DNA of 15,205 nucleotides from an uncultured Muribaculaceae bacterium (GTDB lineage Bacteria; Bacteroidota; Bacteroidia; Bacteroidales; Muribaculaceae). The DNA lies in NCBI GenBank assembly GCA_910578365.1, contig CAJTRC010000060.1:1-15205 (forward strand), written 5' to 3'. The position numbers and the translations under genes were made by a program. Positions within the stretch are counted from its first letter, which is position 1. Each line of letters starts with the position of its first letter. This document shows positions 6,699 to 15,146 of this stretch, piece by piece. The notes below the pieces were generated by a model. That model searched no databases. It saw nothing but the letters and a program-made list of their open reading frames with translations, and was not told the DNA's origin.

Positions 6699-9600
6699 TC
6701 ATTTGCGTATTACTGTAATCTGTGCCGGGGCCGAGGCTCCGCTGCCTTTGCTGTCGGCCACCATCACTGTTGCGGTGTAGGCTCCGTCGGCTACGCGGTT
6801 TCCATTGTTGTCGTTGAGGTTCCAGCGGTATGGGAAGCTTATATCAGAGGCCGAGAACACGGTGTGCCCGGTGTAGTCGAGTATGAGCAGGCGATTGGTG
6901 GTGCCGTCGGCTTCGCTTTCTATTTCTATGGTGGCGCATTCTGTGGCTGTGGTTTCAGCCACACTGATATTGACTTTGTATGCCGCAGGTGTGATCAGGA
7001 AGCTGATGGAGCGTGATGCCGGCTCGCCAAGAGTGTTGGAGAGCGAGAACTTCAGATGGTGGTATCCGGCTGTTAGTTCGCTGGTCAGGGGCATGGCGAA
7101 TATGTAGCGGCCCAGAGAATCGATAGTGATGTTCGACCCTATTCCCGGGTAATCGCGCCGTCCGTCGAGAGTGAGCCTCGGCGAGCCTCCGATTATGGCG
7201 CTCGCGTTGCTGATGCCAGTGCCCGGAGCCTCTACAATGGCGTAGAACGTGTGGGTGCTGTCGGTGGTCAGCTCGCAGTTGCTGCCCGAGGCGGGCGAGT
7301 CGATATACATCCGGCTGATTACGGGCTTGGTTGTCTGCACGTCGGTGCCGCAGTCACCTTCTGGGTCGATTGCGAAGCAGTCGGTGAATCCGAGTGCGCT
7401 ATATCGGGTGGTGCCGTCAGAGATGGCCGAGAGTATGATTCGGTTGCGTATTCCTGCGATGCGTGGTTCAGGCAGACACATGTCGATTGTGAACTCGCCT
7501 GCTTTCACACGGCCTGCACATTCGGCCAGAATTTCTTCTTCAAGCGATATGGTGCGCACGGTATCGGTGCCTGCGGCGCTGTATTGGCGTCGCTCCGACG
7601 GACCGTCGTAAATAATGGCGCGGATGCTGCCGTTGAAGTTTTTTACGCTTTTACCGTTTTTGTCGCTGATGTTTCCGCTGATGGTAATACGGCTGCCCGG
7701 TGCTGCTGCGAGCCTGGTGCCCGGTGCAGGGGCCTGTTTATTGCCGATGGAGGTGATGGTTGCGTTGTAGTCGGGCACGGGCAGTTTTGTCAGCGGGTCG
7801 CCGCAGAGATTGTAGCACATATTGTTGGCAAGAGCGTCTTTGTTGATGCCGCAGTCGGCCACTGCCTTGTGCCGGGCCCGGGTGTACATGTCGCCTATGG
7901 TGGCTCCGGGCGCTGATTGAGCATAACTCTGCAACACAGCGTTGTTGAATATTCCGTTGTAGGCCAGGTAAACCTTGCGGCATGCGCCAATAGTGGCTAT
8001 GGCGCCTGCTCCGGCCTTGAAGGTCAGTGATGTGGCTATATCGTTGTTGCCGTGGTCGAAGTTATAGGCCGAGCAGGTCGACAGCATTGCTACCGGGTAG
8101 TGCCGGTTGTTCATCGTTGCTGATGAGGCTTTCTGCCATACTATGGCGTTGCCACGTCCCAGATTGTTTTCATCGCCGTGGCCGGTATAGTCGAATATGC
8201 CCTGACCCTCGTACAGCGCCGACATGGCCTTGCGGGTAGTGAATTCGGCTTTGCCGTTCACCACAGGATATAAGCTGACGTGGGCTCTGGTGGCGGTAAA
8301 AGCCGGATGTGCGGCCAGGGTACCATCGGCGGCGTCCTGCCCTTGGTAGAAGTGGGCGTTGGCATCGCCGTCGCAGCTGATTGCCAGCAGGCGGGCGAAT
8401 ACGGCGGGGTCGGGCGGGTTGGACATGTAGTGGTGTATCTTCATGTTTACGTCGTGAGCCGCTCCGCTGTTGGCAACGTTCAGACGTCCTACGGCCACCT
8501 GCTGGTCGGCCAGTTCTATCGTAAGGTTGCTGTAGCTGTCGTCGACCATGCCGAAGTAGGCGTCGCTGCTGAAGTTGGCCGAGCATTCCTTGTAGTGGCT
8601 TTCGCGGTCGGCCAGAAAGGTGAGCAGATATTCGTTGTCGGGCATCACCAGGCTGCGGAAGTCCCAGGTTGCCGGGCCGTAGAGCAGAAGGTTGCGGAAG
8701 CGCTGTGGCGCGCGGTCGTAGAACATCTTTACCATCATTTTATAGGCCATGGGCGATGCTCCGCCGCTGCCGAATTCGTTCAGCACCTGATTGTGGGTGT
8801 ACACATTTACTGTGCTGCCGAAACTGCGGTGTATGTCGGCCAGTTCGCATGCGGCGTCGTAGAGTTCGTCGGTACTTATTATTACCATGTCGGGTGCCTC
8901 GTCGCCGTGTATGTTCTGAGGGGGCACTTCGCAGCAGTATTCAGGTGTGTAGAGTTCGCCGTCGGGGTCAAATACCACCACTTGCGGCACTGCATGGCCG
9001 GGGCCGTACATGCGGTCGAGTGTGCCTGAGTATATGCCCTCTGCAGCGTTGTATTTTGTCCGGCAGGCATATACGTCCAGTGGGTCGCTGATGTCCCAGA
9101 CCTCTGCTTTCCGCGTGCTTGTGAAGCTGAAATTGCGCCCGGAGGTTGTGGCGGCAAGCGACATCTGCATCTGGCTTTCGCTGTTCAGCTCGTTGCGGCG
9201 GGGGTATATGGCCCACACATTTTTTATGGCTGCAAACCGTGGTTTCCGGGCCTTTTTATGCAGTCTGAAGCCGAAGGTAATGCGTTGGTTTTCGATGCCG
9301 TCGGCTGCAAGAGGACGGAAGCGGACCGAGCCGCCGGCGCTGTTGAAATATGTGTTTGCACTGCCGGTGCGCAACGTATGTCGCTTGATGATATTGCTGA
9401 TTGTTATGCCGGACGGCGGCACTACGTTTACGGTGGTGGTGTCGCTGTCGTCGCCGGCCACAAAGGTGTAGCCCATAGTGCCGTAGCTGTGGGTTTCGTC
9501 TGAGGCCTGAAACTTTTTGATGTCGAAACTGTACTCCAGGCTGCTGTCCTGCGACAGTTCGGGACCGAGCCAGAAGGCTCCGCCGCTCATGGGGTTGTGG

Positions 9601-10124
9601 TCGTCGGGCTGGTGAATACAGGCACACAGATGGGTGGTCTGTACACTGCCTGCTTCATCCGGGCTGTAGTCGATGTAGCGTACCGGCTTGCCTTCTCCGC
9701 TGTCGCTTAGAAAGTAGTATCCGTAATTGTCGTATACGTTGTGTATGTATTCGAGGGTGTTGTGCGACGTGGCCCGTAGCCGTGTTGTGGCTTCGCCATA
9801 GAATATTATGCGGTCGGCGGTGGTGAGCGTGGCTGTGGGCGTGAGATCATCGGGTATGTCGTCGGCGAAAGAGGTCCGTCCGGCCAGTTCGGCGTTGCCG
9901 AAACCGTACACGGCCACATTCGAGGGCTTGTCGAAGCCCCATTCCCTCAATTGTTCGAAGCTGATTGCCTGCATGCCGCTGTGGCATACTTTTACCTTTA
10001 TCCATTTGCCGCCGCTCAGCAGCGAGCGTCGGCTGAAGTGGTCGGGTGTCAGAGCATGAGCGGTGGCAGTGGCTGCAAGTGTTGCCACTGCCACACATAT
10101 ATAAGATAGTGTTTTTGGTAGCAT
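6699..10124 (-). CDS. PorU-like C25 (gingipain-family) protein, paralogue of the neighbouring PorU
   Basis: This 1141-residue exported protein starts with a signal peptide (about 1-24, hydrophobic ICVAVATLAATATAHA). The N-terminal section begins SLLSGGKWIKVKVCHSGM (35-51), like the PorU start, and contains the shared YGYYFLSDSGE near 135-144. The C25 domain spans about 405-770, with the His of DYTGHGDEN (H649) and the Cys of MLSTCSAYNF (C684); both dyad residues are kept. Behind it come Ig-like segments and a FlgD-like end (YRWNLNDNNGNRVADGAY). Length and layout match PorU, the sortase that cleaves C-terminal signals of type IX secretion cargo. A second, more typical PorU is encoded just upstream, so this may be a specialised paralogue or a C25 protease. 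It has about 20 cysteines in the mature part, roughly twice its neighbour. It follows the FAH-like gene after 4 nt and so belongs to the rex unit. Confidence 0.85.
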   Translation of the reverse strand: MLPKTLSYICVAVATLAATATAHALTPDHFSRRSLLSGGKWIKVKVCHSGMQAISFEQLREWGFDKPSNVAVYGFGNAELAGRTSFADDIPDDLTPTATLTTADRIIFYGEATTRLRATSHNTLEYIHNVYDNYGYYFLSDSGEGKPVRYIDYSPDEAGSVQTTHLCACIHQPDDHNPMSGGAFWLGPELSQDSSLEYSFDIKKFQASDETHSYGTMGYTFVAGDDSDTTTVNVVPPSGITISNIIKRHTLRTGSANTYFNSAGGSVRFRPLAADGIENQRITFGFRLHKKARKPRFAAIKNVWAIYPRRNELNSESQMQMSLAATTSGRNFSFTSTRKAEVWDISDPLDVYACRTKYNAAEGIYSGTLDRMYGPGHAVPQVVVFDPDGELYTPEYCCEVPPQNIHGDEAPDMVIISTDELYDAACELADIHRSFGSTVNVYTHNQVLNEFGSGGASPMAYKMMVKMFYDRAPQRFRNLLLYGPATWDFRSLVMPDNEYLLTFLADRESHYKECSANFSSDAYFGMVDDSYSNLTIELADQQVAVGRLNVANSGAAHDVNMKIHHYMSNPPDPAVFARLLAISCDGDANAHFYQGQDAADGTLAAHPAFTATRAHVSLYPVVNGKAEFTTRKAMSALYEGQGIFDYTGHGDENNLGRGNAIVWQKASSATMNNRHYPVAMLSTCSAYNFDHGNNDIATSLTFKAGAGAIATIGACRKVYLAYNGIFNNAVLQSYAQSAPGATIGDMYTRARHKAVADCGINKDALANNMCYNLCGDPLTKLPVPDYNATITSIGNKQAPAPGTRLAAAPGSRITISGNISDKNGKSVKNFNGSIRAIIYDGPSERRQYSAAGTDTVRTISLEEEILAECAGRVKAGEFTIDMCLPEPRIAGIRNRIILSAISDGTTRYSALGFTDCFAIDPEGDCGTDVQTTKPVISRMYIDSPASGSNCELTTDSTHTFYAIVEAPGTGISNASAIIGGSPRLTLDGRRDYPGIGSNITIDSLGRYIFAMPLTSELTAGYHHLKFSLSNTLGEPASRSISFLITPAAYKVNISVAETTATECATIEIESEADGTTNRLLILDYTGHTVFSASDISFPYRWNLNDNNGNRVADGAYTATVMVADSKGSGASAPAQITVIRK

Positions 10125-10128
10125 TGGT

Positions 10129-10680
10129 TTAATGTGCCTTGAATTTCAGCACAGTCTGTCCGTTGAGGGTAGCCTCTACTGTGCCGCGCTGGCACAGCGG
10201 TACGGCTATGGTGTGGCTGCAGTCGATTAGTCTGTCGCCGTTTTTGATTGTCATGTATCGGGTGAGCATGGCAACGGCATCGCCAATAAAGTCGCTTGAT
10301 TGAAATTCGAGCCGTTTGCCGGCGGCCTCAATCGTGTGCATTGCCGCTTCGGCGATTTCAGTTTCGTCGCCCGGTATCATGGCATTGGTCGAAGCAAAGA
10401 ATATTTCCGGCGCTTCCATCGGTGCGGCGGCATATTCCGAGGGCAAGATTACGGCGGCCGTAGTTATGGCGTCGATGTATCTGGCGGCAAATTTGCGGTC
10501 GATGTTCTTACCAAGTCTGCCCACCCGGTAGCAGGGGCAAATGAGTGCGGTGTAGCTTAGTCCGCTGTCGGAGTCGAGCCAGTAAGGCTCGCGTTGGCGC
10601 CCTATGGCCGAGTCGGCTATAAGACGTATTGCCGGCAGGGGCATTGCAAGGGAGCGCTTATTGCAGAGTATGGCTTTCAT
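10129..10680 (-). CDS. Degenerate fumarylacetoacetate hydrolase (FAH)-like protein
   Basis: I chose the ATG at 10678-10680, giving 183 residues (MKAILCNKRSLAMP). It overlaps the rex TGA as ATGA, while the longer frame to 10785 would run deep into rex. The protein is not recognisable at once. Two segments line up, from memory, with short Bacteroidota FAH-family proteins: GRLGKNIDRKFAARYIDAIT (54-73), like their CRLGKNIAPRFAHRYYDAVT, and DAVAMLTRYMTIKNGDRLI (134-152), like the SQFFTLKMGDLIF strand-helix. The Glu-x-Glu metal site before RLGK is not present (ALICPCYR stands there), and the GTPxGVG motif after the GD is replaced by IDCSHTIAV. It is probably a catalytically dead FAH-fold protein. 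No signal peptide is seen, so it should be cytoplasmic. It sits between rex and the PorU-like gene, 4 nt before the latter. Confidence 0.6.
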   Translation of the reverse strand: MKAILCNKRSLAMPLPAIRLIADSAIGRQREPYWLDSDSGLSYTALICPCYRVGRLGKNIDRKFAARYIDAITTAAVILPSEYAAAPMEAPEIFFASTNAMIPGDETEIAEAAMHTIEAAGKRLEFQSSDFIGDAVAMLTRYMTIKNGDRLIDCSHTIAVPLCQRGTVEATLNGQTVLKFKAH

Positions 10681-11321
10681 TGTTGGCGAAGGCGGTTGTA
10701 CATCACCGCCAGATGTGAATATATGGAGGTGTTTGTTATTACCACGTCTTTGGGCGCGCGCAGCCGGCGCGGCGTAAAGTTCCACAGCGCTTTTATGCCG
10801 GCTTCGACCAGGCGGTCGGCCATGTCCTGGGCCGAGTTGGCCGGCACGGCTATGATGCCTATGGTTACGTTGTTATCAGTAATTACGCGCTCCATATCGT
10901 CGGGGTGGTATATATGTATTCCTGCTATTTCGCTGTCTACCAGCGAGGGATCTACGTCGATACCGGCCACAATGTCCAGACCATATCGCTGAAGACCGGA
11001 GTCGTGGATAAGCGCGGCGCCCAGCGAGCCGCTGCCTACCATGATGGCGCGATGCGACTCCATAAAGCCCAGAAACTCACGCAGTTCTTTCTCGAGCGAG
11101 GCCACTTCGTAGCCTATGCGGGTTTTGCCCTTGATGCTCAGAAACGACAGGTCCTTGGCTATCTGCGAGGCGTCTACGTTGCTTTCCTCGGCTATGCGCG
11201 TCGACGATACGAACTCGATGCCGGCCTTGCGCATGGTGCTGACAATGGCCAGATACCATGGCAGCCGGCGCAGAGTTGGCTCCGGCAGCAATGGGGATTT
11301 AGCTGGCTTGATGTCGTTCAT
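10677..11321 (-). CDS. rex: Redox-sensing transcriptional repressor Rex
   Basis: The 214-residue cytoplasmic DNA-binding protein senses the NADH/NAD+ ratio and typically represses fermentation and respiration genes until NADH releases it. The N-terminal winged helix carries the family signature PEPTLRRLPWYL and VSSTRIAEESNVDASQIAKD. The Rossmann domain has VGSGSLGAAL, the nucleotide-binding IDVDPS and the later IIAVPANSAQDMAD. The start at 11319-11321 (MNDIKPAKSP) is preferred over a longer frame from 11369, because a promoter box lies inside the extra part and the family starts close to the PEPTLRR motif. The gene overlaps the FAH-like gene by ATGA. No clear Rex operator palindrome (TTGTGA/TCACAA-like) was seen in front of it or elsewhere in the window. 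Confidence 0.95.
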   Translation of the reverse strand: MNDIKPAKSPLLPEPTLRRLPWYLAIVSTMRKAGIEFVSSTRIAEESNVDASQIAKDLSFLSIKGKTRIGYEVASLEKELREFLGFMESHRAIMVGSGSLGAALIHDSGLQRYGLDIVAGIDVDPSLVDSEIAGIHIYHPDDMERVITDNNVTIGIIAVPANSAQDMADRLVEAGIKALWNFTPRRLRAPKDVVITNTSIYSHLAVMYNRLRQQ

Positions 11322-11327
11322 AATGTG

Positions 11328-11335
11328 CAAAGTTA
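11328..11335 (-). promoter_or_regulatory. Promoter -7 box of rex (TAACTTTG)
   Basis: On the - strand this reads TAACTTTG, an exact fit to TAnnTTTG. A TTGA stands 21 nt upstream (11357-11360), an imperfect -33 match. Transcription should begin at about 11321-11324, that is on or next to the rex ATG, so the rex mRNA would have almost no leader. The box also sits inside the longest possible rex frame, which argues for the short start. Confidence 0.65.
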
Positions 11336-11390
11336 CGAATTTTTTTCTGAATCTCGTCAATTTTGCCACGTCGAGTCATGGCCCCGGGCG

Positions 11391-14300
11391 TCAGAATGCG
11401 GCCACTGCCAGCTTGCGCGATGCGGTCGAGTAGTTGTCGTTGCCGCTCGATATGGTGGCGCGGTACACGTATATGCCGCGCTCCACACGCCGGCCGGCGT
11501 TGTCGGTCAGGTTCCAGGTCAGAGGCTGGGTCAGGAACATGTCGCTTCGGCCGGTTTCGGTCTGCGACCATACCGGGCTGCCGCTAAGGGTGTACACGCT
11601 CACTGTCACAGTCATGGTGGCGTCGGGCTGGTTGTGGCTCAGGTAGAAGTTGGCCTCGGTGTGCGCCGGGTTGGCGTCGGTATATACGTCGAACAGCTCC
11701 GGCGCTGCGTTGGCGCTGACAAAGAATTCGGCCTTGGCGTCGGCGTAGTTGCCGTCAGTATCCCACACCCGCAGACTTATCACGTGATTGCCGTCGGTAA
11801 GTTCGCTCATAGGATAGGCTATATCACCGGCTACTGCTCCGTCGGCGTCAGGTGTATAGTACTGCGATACGTCGGTAAACGATGTCTTGTCGTCGAGTGT
11901 TATGCACATCTGGCGCCCTACGCCGGCAGTCGACAGGTTGATGCCGCGGTCGTCGCTTACGCGGGCCAGTATCATGGGGGTGGAGTTTACTGTGGAGCCC
12001 TGTGTGAAGTTCGGATGGTTTATGGCAAGCCATTCGATTTTCGGTGCCTGCTTGTCGGGTTCTACGTCATTGTCCACATCAAAAATGTAGAAGTCGTGGC
12101 TCACACCTACGGCATCGGCCAGCGAAGCCTCTGCTTTGTCGGCGTTGTCACTTACAGCGTGCATGTTTAATGTTGCCGGCCGCCATACCTGTGATACTTC
12201 TTCAGGCATTGCTATAGTAAATGTGAAGTATCCGTTTTCCACTTTGGCTGAGCCTGAGGCCAGGCGGCTGCCCATGTTCTCGAAGGTGATTTTAGGCTGG
12301 TCGAAACCACCTTTCTCTCCGTGGCCGAGGGTGGTGCGGGAGTATTCGGCGTCATACAGGTCGTAGTGCAGGGTGCCGTTGAAGTTGCTTTGTATTTCGC
12401 CGTTCAGCGGGTCGGTTATGGAGCCGCTTATGCGGGTCAGCGAGCGGGCTTTGATTTGGTTGTCGTCCTTGTTGTCCTCCACAGCTATGCCGTTTATTGA
12501 GTCCAGGCGCACTATATTGCTTGGCCTGGGCAGGCGCATGGCAGGGTCGCCCATCAGCACAAAGCGCAGTTTGTTTTGGTTCGACCCGCTCAGTGGCTGG
12601 TCGCTGTTGCCGTAGAGATTATTCTTGGCCCAGCGGTATATTTCGCCTATCGGGTATGGGCGCCCCTGTTCGTCGCGGCGTGCCAGGCTGTAGCCCATGC
12701 CGTTCGACAGGTAGCCGTTGTCGGATATGTTCACCGGACGGGTGGCGCATATCATGGCCGAACAGCCGCCGTTGCGCTCGAAAAACAGCAACTCGCCGCC
12801 GGAGGTGACGTTCGAGTCCCAGCGCAGAAAGTCGCAGGTGGCTGCGTAGATTACCGGCACCTGGCGCCAGTAGGCTTTGTTGATGTCGTTGAAGGTCAGT
12901 ATGTCGTTGCCGGTCCATTTGCTGGGGTTGCCGTGGCCTATGAAGTTCCACCACATCACTCCTTCGTCAAGAGCCTGAAACATCTCATCGCGGGCCCGCA
13001 GTGGTACTTGGCCGCTGTATTCGTATGCGTCGATATATATTTTGGTGAATATGTGTTGCTGGCGAGGGTCTTTGCACAGGTTTGCCACCAGGCGTTCACT
13101 CTGCTTCAGGTGGTCGCCGTTGTTACAGTCGTCGGCTATCAGCATCACCCGGTTTCGCCAGGTGCCGCGCTTCGATTCGTTGGCATATTGCAGCAGTTTG
13201 TCTACTATGCTTTTGGCCTGTGTGACATTGCGCACAGGTATGCGGCCCACAGCTACCGATATGTATGCCGAACTCAGGCTGCCGCCTTCGTTGTCTTCGA
13301 GCATTCCCACGAAATCGTCGGTGGCAAATCCTTGGTTATCGCTAAGAGCCAGCGACATCTGTTTTGTCTGCCAGCCGGGTATGGTGTATGGGCGCGAGCT
13401 GCGGGTGCCCTCGAGCAGGTGACGCTCGTCGAAGGTGGCGGCACCCATCAGCAACACGTAGCGCAGCGGGCGTGTGCCTTCGTTGCCGCGGTCGTAAAGC
13501 ATCTTGCACAGCTTTCGTATGGCGCTTACATCGGCTGTACCGCTGCCGAACTCGTTGTACACCTGATTTATGTCTACCACATGTACCTGTAGGGAGTCCG
13601 GACCGTTGCGGTGATGCTCGGCCAGACGCTCTGCCTGATTCTGCCATTGGCTGAATGTCACTATCACCATATCGGCGTCGCTCAGGGAGTGTAGGTTCTG
13701 GTTGGCCACGTTGCCTGCTGCATCCGGCCGGGCCAGACTGGCATTGCTCTTGAAGGCTACGTAATGGCGCAGACCTGCGGCACCGGATGTCCAGCTGAGT
13801 TTGTCGCCGGCGGCCAGTGCGTCTACTTTCAGTATGTTCAGCGGGTCTGTTACGTCCCAGATGGTTACGTCGCCTGTTGCGTTGCTCAGCTGCAACTGGC
13901 GCTTGGAACTGCTGAATGCAAGGTAGCCAGAGGCCGGTAGTGCGAGCCGACGTTCGTAGTTGAGAGTCACATAGTCGAGCCAGGCAGCATGGCAGGTGGC
14001 TCCGGGTATGAAGTTTATCTGCAGTTGCAGGCGATCACCGCTGTGGCTGAAACTATGATGTGTGGTGGTGGCGCGGCCATAGTAGTGCTCGTCGGTGGAG
14101 GCGCCGGCGATATTGTCCTCGCTCACTGCCGGCAACTCGGTGCCGTTGGCACTGAATTTTAGCTTTGATACCGCTCCGAACACTTCGCAGGCAAATGAAC
14201 ATTCAAACCATGCGTCGCCTCCGGATACTGCGTCTGGGGTGTTGAAACTCAGTGTTCGGGTGGGCGTGTAGCGGAAGTCCTCGCCCAAAAACTGAGCACC

Positions 14301-14834
14301 GGCTTCGGCCGGTGATACAAGTTCCTGCTCGTGGTGCGCCACCTCCATGAAACTCGTCGACGGCTCTGTCGTTACAGGACTGCCTATACTCTCGATAGGA
14401 CGCTTTTCCGCGCCGCTGTCACTTAGAAAGTAGTACGAGTAGTCGGAATATACGCTCGGTGTATGGATTATGTAGCCCGAACTCGAGTTGTACAGGCTGC
14501 GGGTGTACGCTCCCCGGGCGTAGAATACGACACCGTCGGAATCATTTACACTTTGCAGCAACGGCAAATCGTCAATGTAGTTCGCTGCTGTAAGTTGGTC
14601 GGGCTGTCGGTAACCACCATAGCCATATACACGTACAAGCGAAGGGTCGGAAAAACCCATCTTGCGCAATTCGGAGGCCGTGATGCGGTACAGTCCGGAT
14701 TGGTCGACACGCACTTTCACCCATGAGCCTGAAGCCAGAACCGACTCGTCGGCATAATGCGACAAAGGCAGTGCTGCGGCGCCAAGATTCATCAGCGCGG
14801 CGAATGCGACCATGAAAAGTATCTTTTGAATCAT
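11391..14834 (-). CDS. porU: Type IX secretion system sortase PorU (C25 family)
   Basis: The 1147-residue outer-surface cysteine peptidase of the PorU type removes the C-terminal signal of secreted cargo and attaches it to the cell surface. The signal peptide is about 1-22. The start of the mature part, ESVLASGSWVKVRVDQSGLYRI, then FSDPSLVRVYGYGG (61-74), is the classic PorU N-terminus. The C25 domain spans about 385-790, with H634 (NFIGHGNP) and C667 (YAATCDFL), the expected dyad. Two or three Ig-like segments follow, ending in a FlgD-like module (LTWNLTDNAGRRVERGIYVYRA) and KLAVAAF. Its length is close to the about 1158 residues of the Porphyromonas protein. No porV is next to it. It stands alone as a unit, with rex starting 70 bases after its TGA under its own promoter. 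Confidence 0.88.
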   Translation of the reverse strand: MIQKILFMVAFAALMNLGAAALPLSHYADESVLASGSWVKVRVDQSGLYRITASELRKMGFSDPSLVRVYGYGGYRQPDQLTAANYIDDLPLLQSVNDSDGVVFYARGAYTRSLYNSSSGYIIHTPSVYSDYSYYFLSDSGAEKRPIESIGSPVTTEPSTSFMEVAHHEQELVSPAEAGAQFLGEDFRYTPTRTLSFNTPDAVSGGDAWFECSFACEVFGAVSKLKFSANGTELPAVSEDNIAGASTDEHYYGRATTTHHSFSHSGDRLQLQINFIPGATCHAAWLDYVTLNYERRLALPASGYLAFSSSKRQLQLSNATGDVTIWDVTDPLNILKVDALAAGDKLSWTSGAAGLRHYVAFKSNASLARPDAAGNVANQNLHSLSDADMVIVTFSQWQNQAERLAEHHRNGPDSLQVHVVDINQVYNEFGSGTADVSAIRKLCKMLYDRGNEGTRPLRYVLLMGAATFDERHLLEGTRSSRPYTIPGWQTKQMSLALSDNQGFATDDFVGMLEDNEGGSLSSAYISVAVGRIPVRNVTQAKSIVDKLLQYANESKRGTWRNRVMLIADDCNNGDHLKQSERLVANLCKDPRQQHIFTKIYIDAYEYSGQVPLRARDEMFQALDEGVMWWNFIGHGNPSKWTGNDILTFNDINKAYWRQVPVIYAATCDFLRWDSNVTSGGELLFFERNGGCSAMICATRPVNISDNGYLSNGMGYSLARRDEQGRPYPIGEIYRWAKNNLYGNSDQPLSGSNQNKLRFVLMGDPAMRLPRPSNIVRLDSINGIAVEDNKDDNQIKARSLTRISGSITDPLNGEIQSNFNGTLHYDLYDAEYSRTTLGHGEKGGFDQPKITFENMGSRLASGSAKVENGYFTFTIAMPEEVSQVWRPATLNMHAVSDNADKAEASLADAVGVSHDFYIFDVDNDVEPDKQAPKIEWLAINHPNFTQGSTVNSTPMILARVSDDRGINLSTAGVGRQMCITLDDKTSFTDVSQYYTPDADGAVAGDIAYPMSELTDGNHVISLRVWDTDGNYADAKAEFFVSANAAPELFDVYTDANPAHTEANFYLSHNQPDATMTVTVSVYTLSGSPVWSQTETGRSDMFLTQPLTWNLTDNAGRRVERGIYVYRATISSGNDNYSTASRKLAVAAF

Positions 14835-15114
14835 GATTGGCTTAATTATTCGTTGCTATTATTTAACGGCTATATTATATATATATTGTACCTTGCTTAT
14901 GTTAACGCCGGAGTGGAGCTGAATTTTAACTCCGGATTTAACAATTGAAGTCGCATTGATTCCTTTTTGATTTGTGACTTTGCCATGTCTGCTTTTCAAA
15001 ACGTGCTAAAAAATCATGCTTTATAACATAAAATGTAAGTCAAAGAAATACAAAAAGAAAGGATAATCTCTAACAAACGTTAACACGAAAATATGAAAAA
15101 TAATTGCTCAAAAA
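14835..15114. other. A/T-rich non-coding region between porU and a rightward promoter
   Basis: No convincing gene lies here; the only + strand frame (14757-14948) overlaps the porU signal-peptide region and has no family features. It should hold the porU promoter, but no TAnnTTTG box was found on the - strand; the nearest match is AACGTTTG (15074-15081), one base off. The stretch before the rightward promoter (about 15000-15114) is strongly A-rich, as in upstream activating sequences of strong promoters. A TAACAAACGTTA inverted repeat is at 15071-15082. Confidence 0.5.
14901..14942. promoter_or_regulatory. Hairpin upstream of porU
   Basis: CCGGAGT (14908-14914) pairs with ACTCCGG (14929-14935) around a 14-nt loop. 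The stem is extended across a 2x2 internal loop by GTTAA/TTAAC (14901-14905 with 14938-14942). There is no T run on either side, so it is not a normal terminator. It lies 67-108 bases in front of the porU ATG and could be a leader structure or a protein site. Confidence 0.4.
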
Positions 15115-15146
15115 TTTGGTGGAATCAGAAAAAGGGCGTAACTTTG
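15115..15146 (+). promoter_or_regulatory. Strong Bacteroidota-type promoter, rightward
   Basis: TTTG (15115-15118) and TAACTTTG (15139-15146) are separated by exactly 20 bases, matching the -33/-7 consensus of Bacteroidota sigma factor ABfr. The upstream A-rich tract resembles an UP-like element. Transcription should start about 15151-15155. The transcribed 50 bases in the window contain no start codon in a good setting and are rich in short G/C words (GGGAAGGAGC, GCTACAGCGGTAGC), so the product beyond the edge could be a stable RNA operon or a gene with a long leader. Confidence 0.75.

Noticed and set aside
10681..10785. Longer N-terminus for the FAH-like gene
   Set aside because: It lies inside the end of rex, is unlike the FAH fold, and the ATGA overlap at 10677-10680 gives a natural start.
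11322..11369. Longer N-terminus for Rex
   Set aside because: It contains the TAACTTTG promoter box, and the family begins close to the PEPTLRR motif.
12576..13592. Long + strand open frame (338 codons) opposite porU
   Set aside because: Its product is a low-complexity Val/Ala/Tyr/His-rich string mirroring the porU codons on the other strand, without domain, signal or start context. The same holds for the + strand frames at 3675-4400, 6042-6575, 7251-7916, 8280-9029 and 10905-12170.
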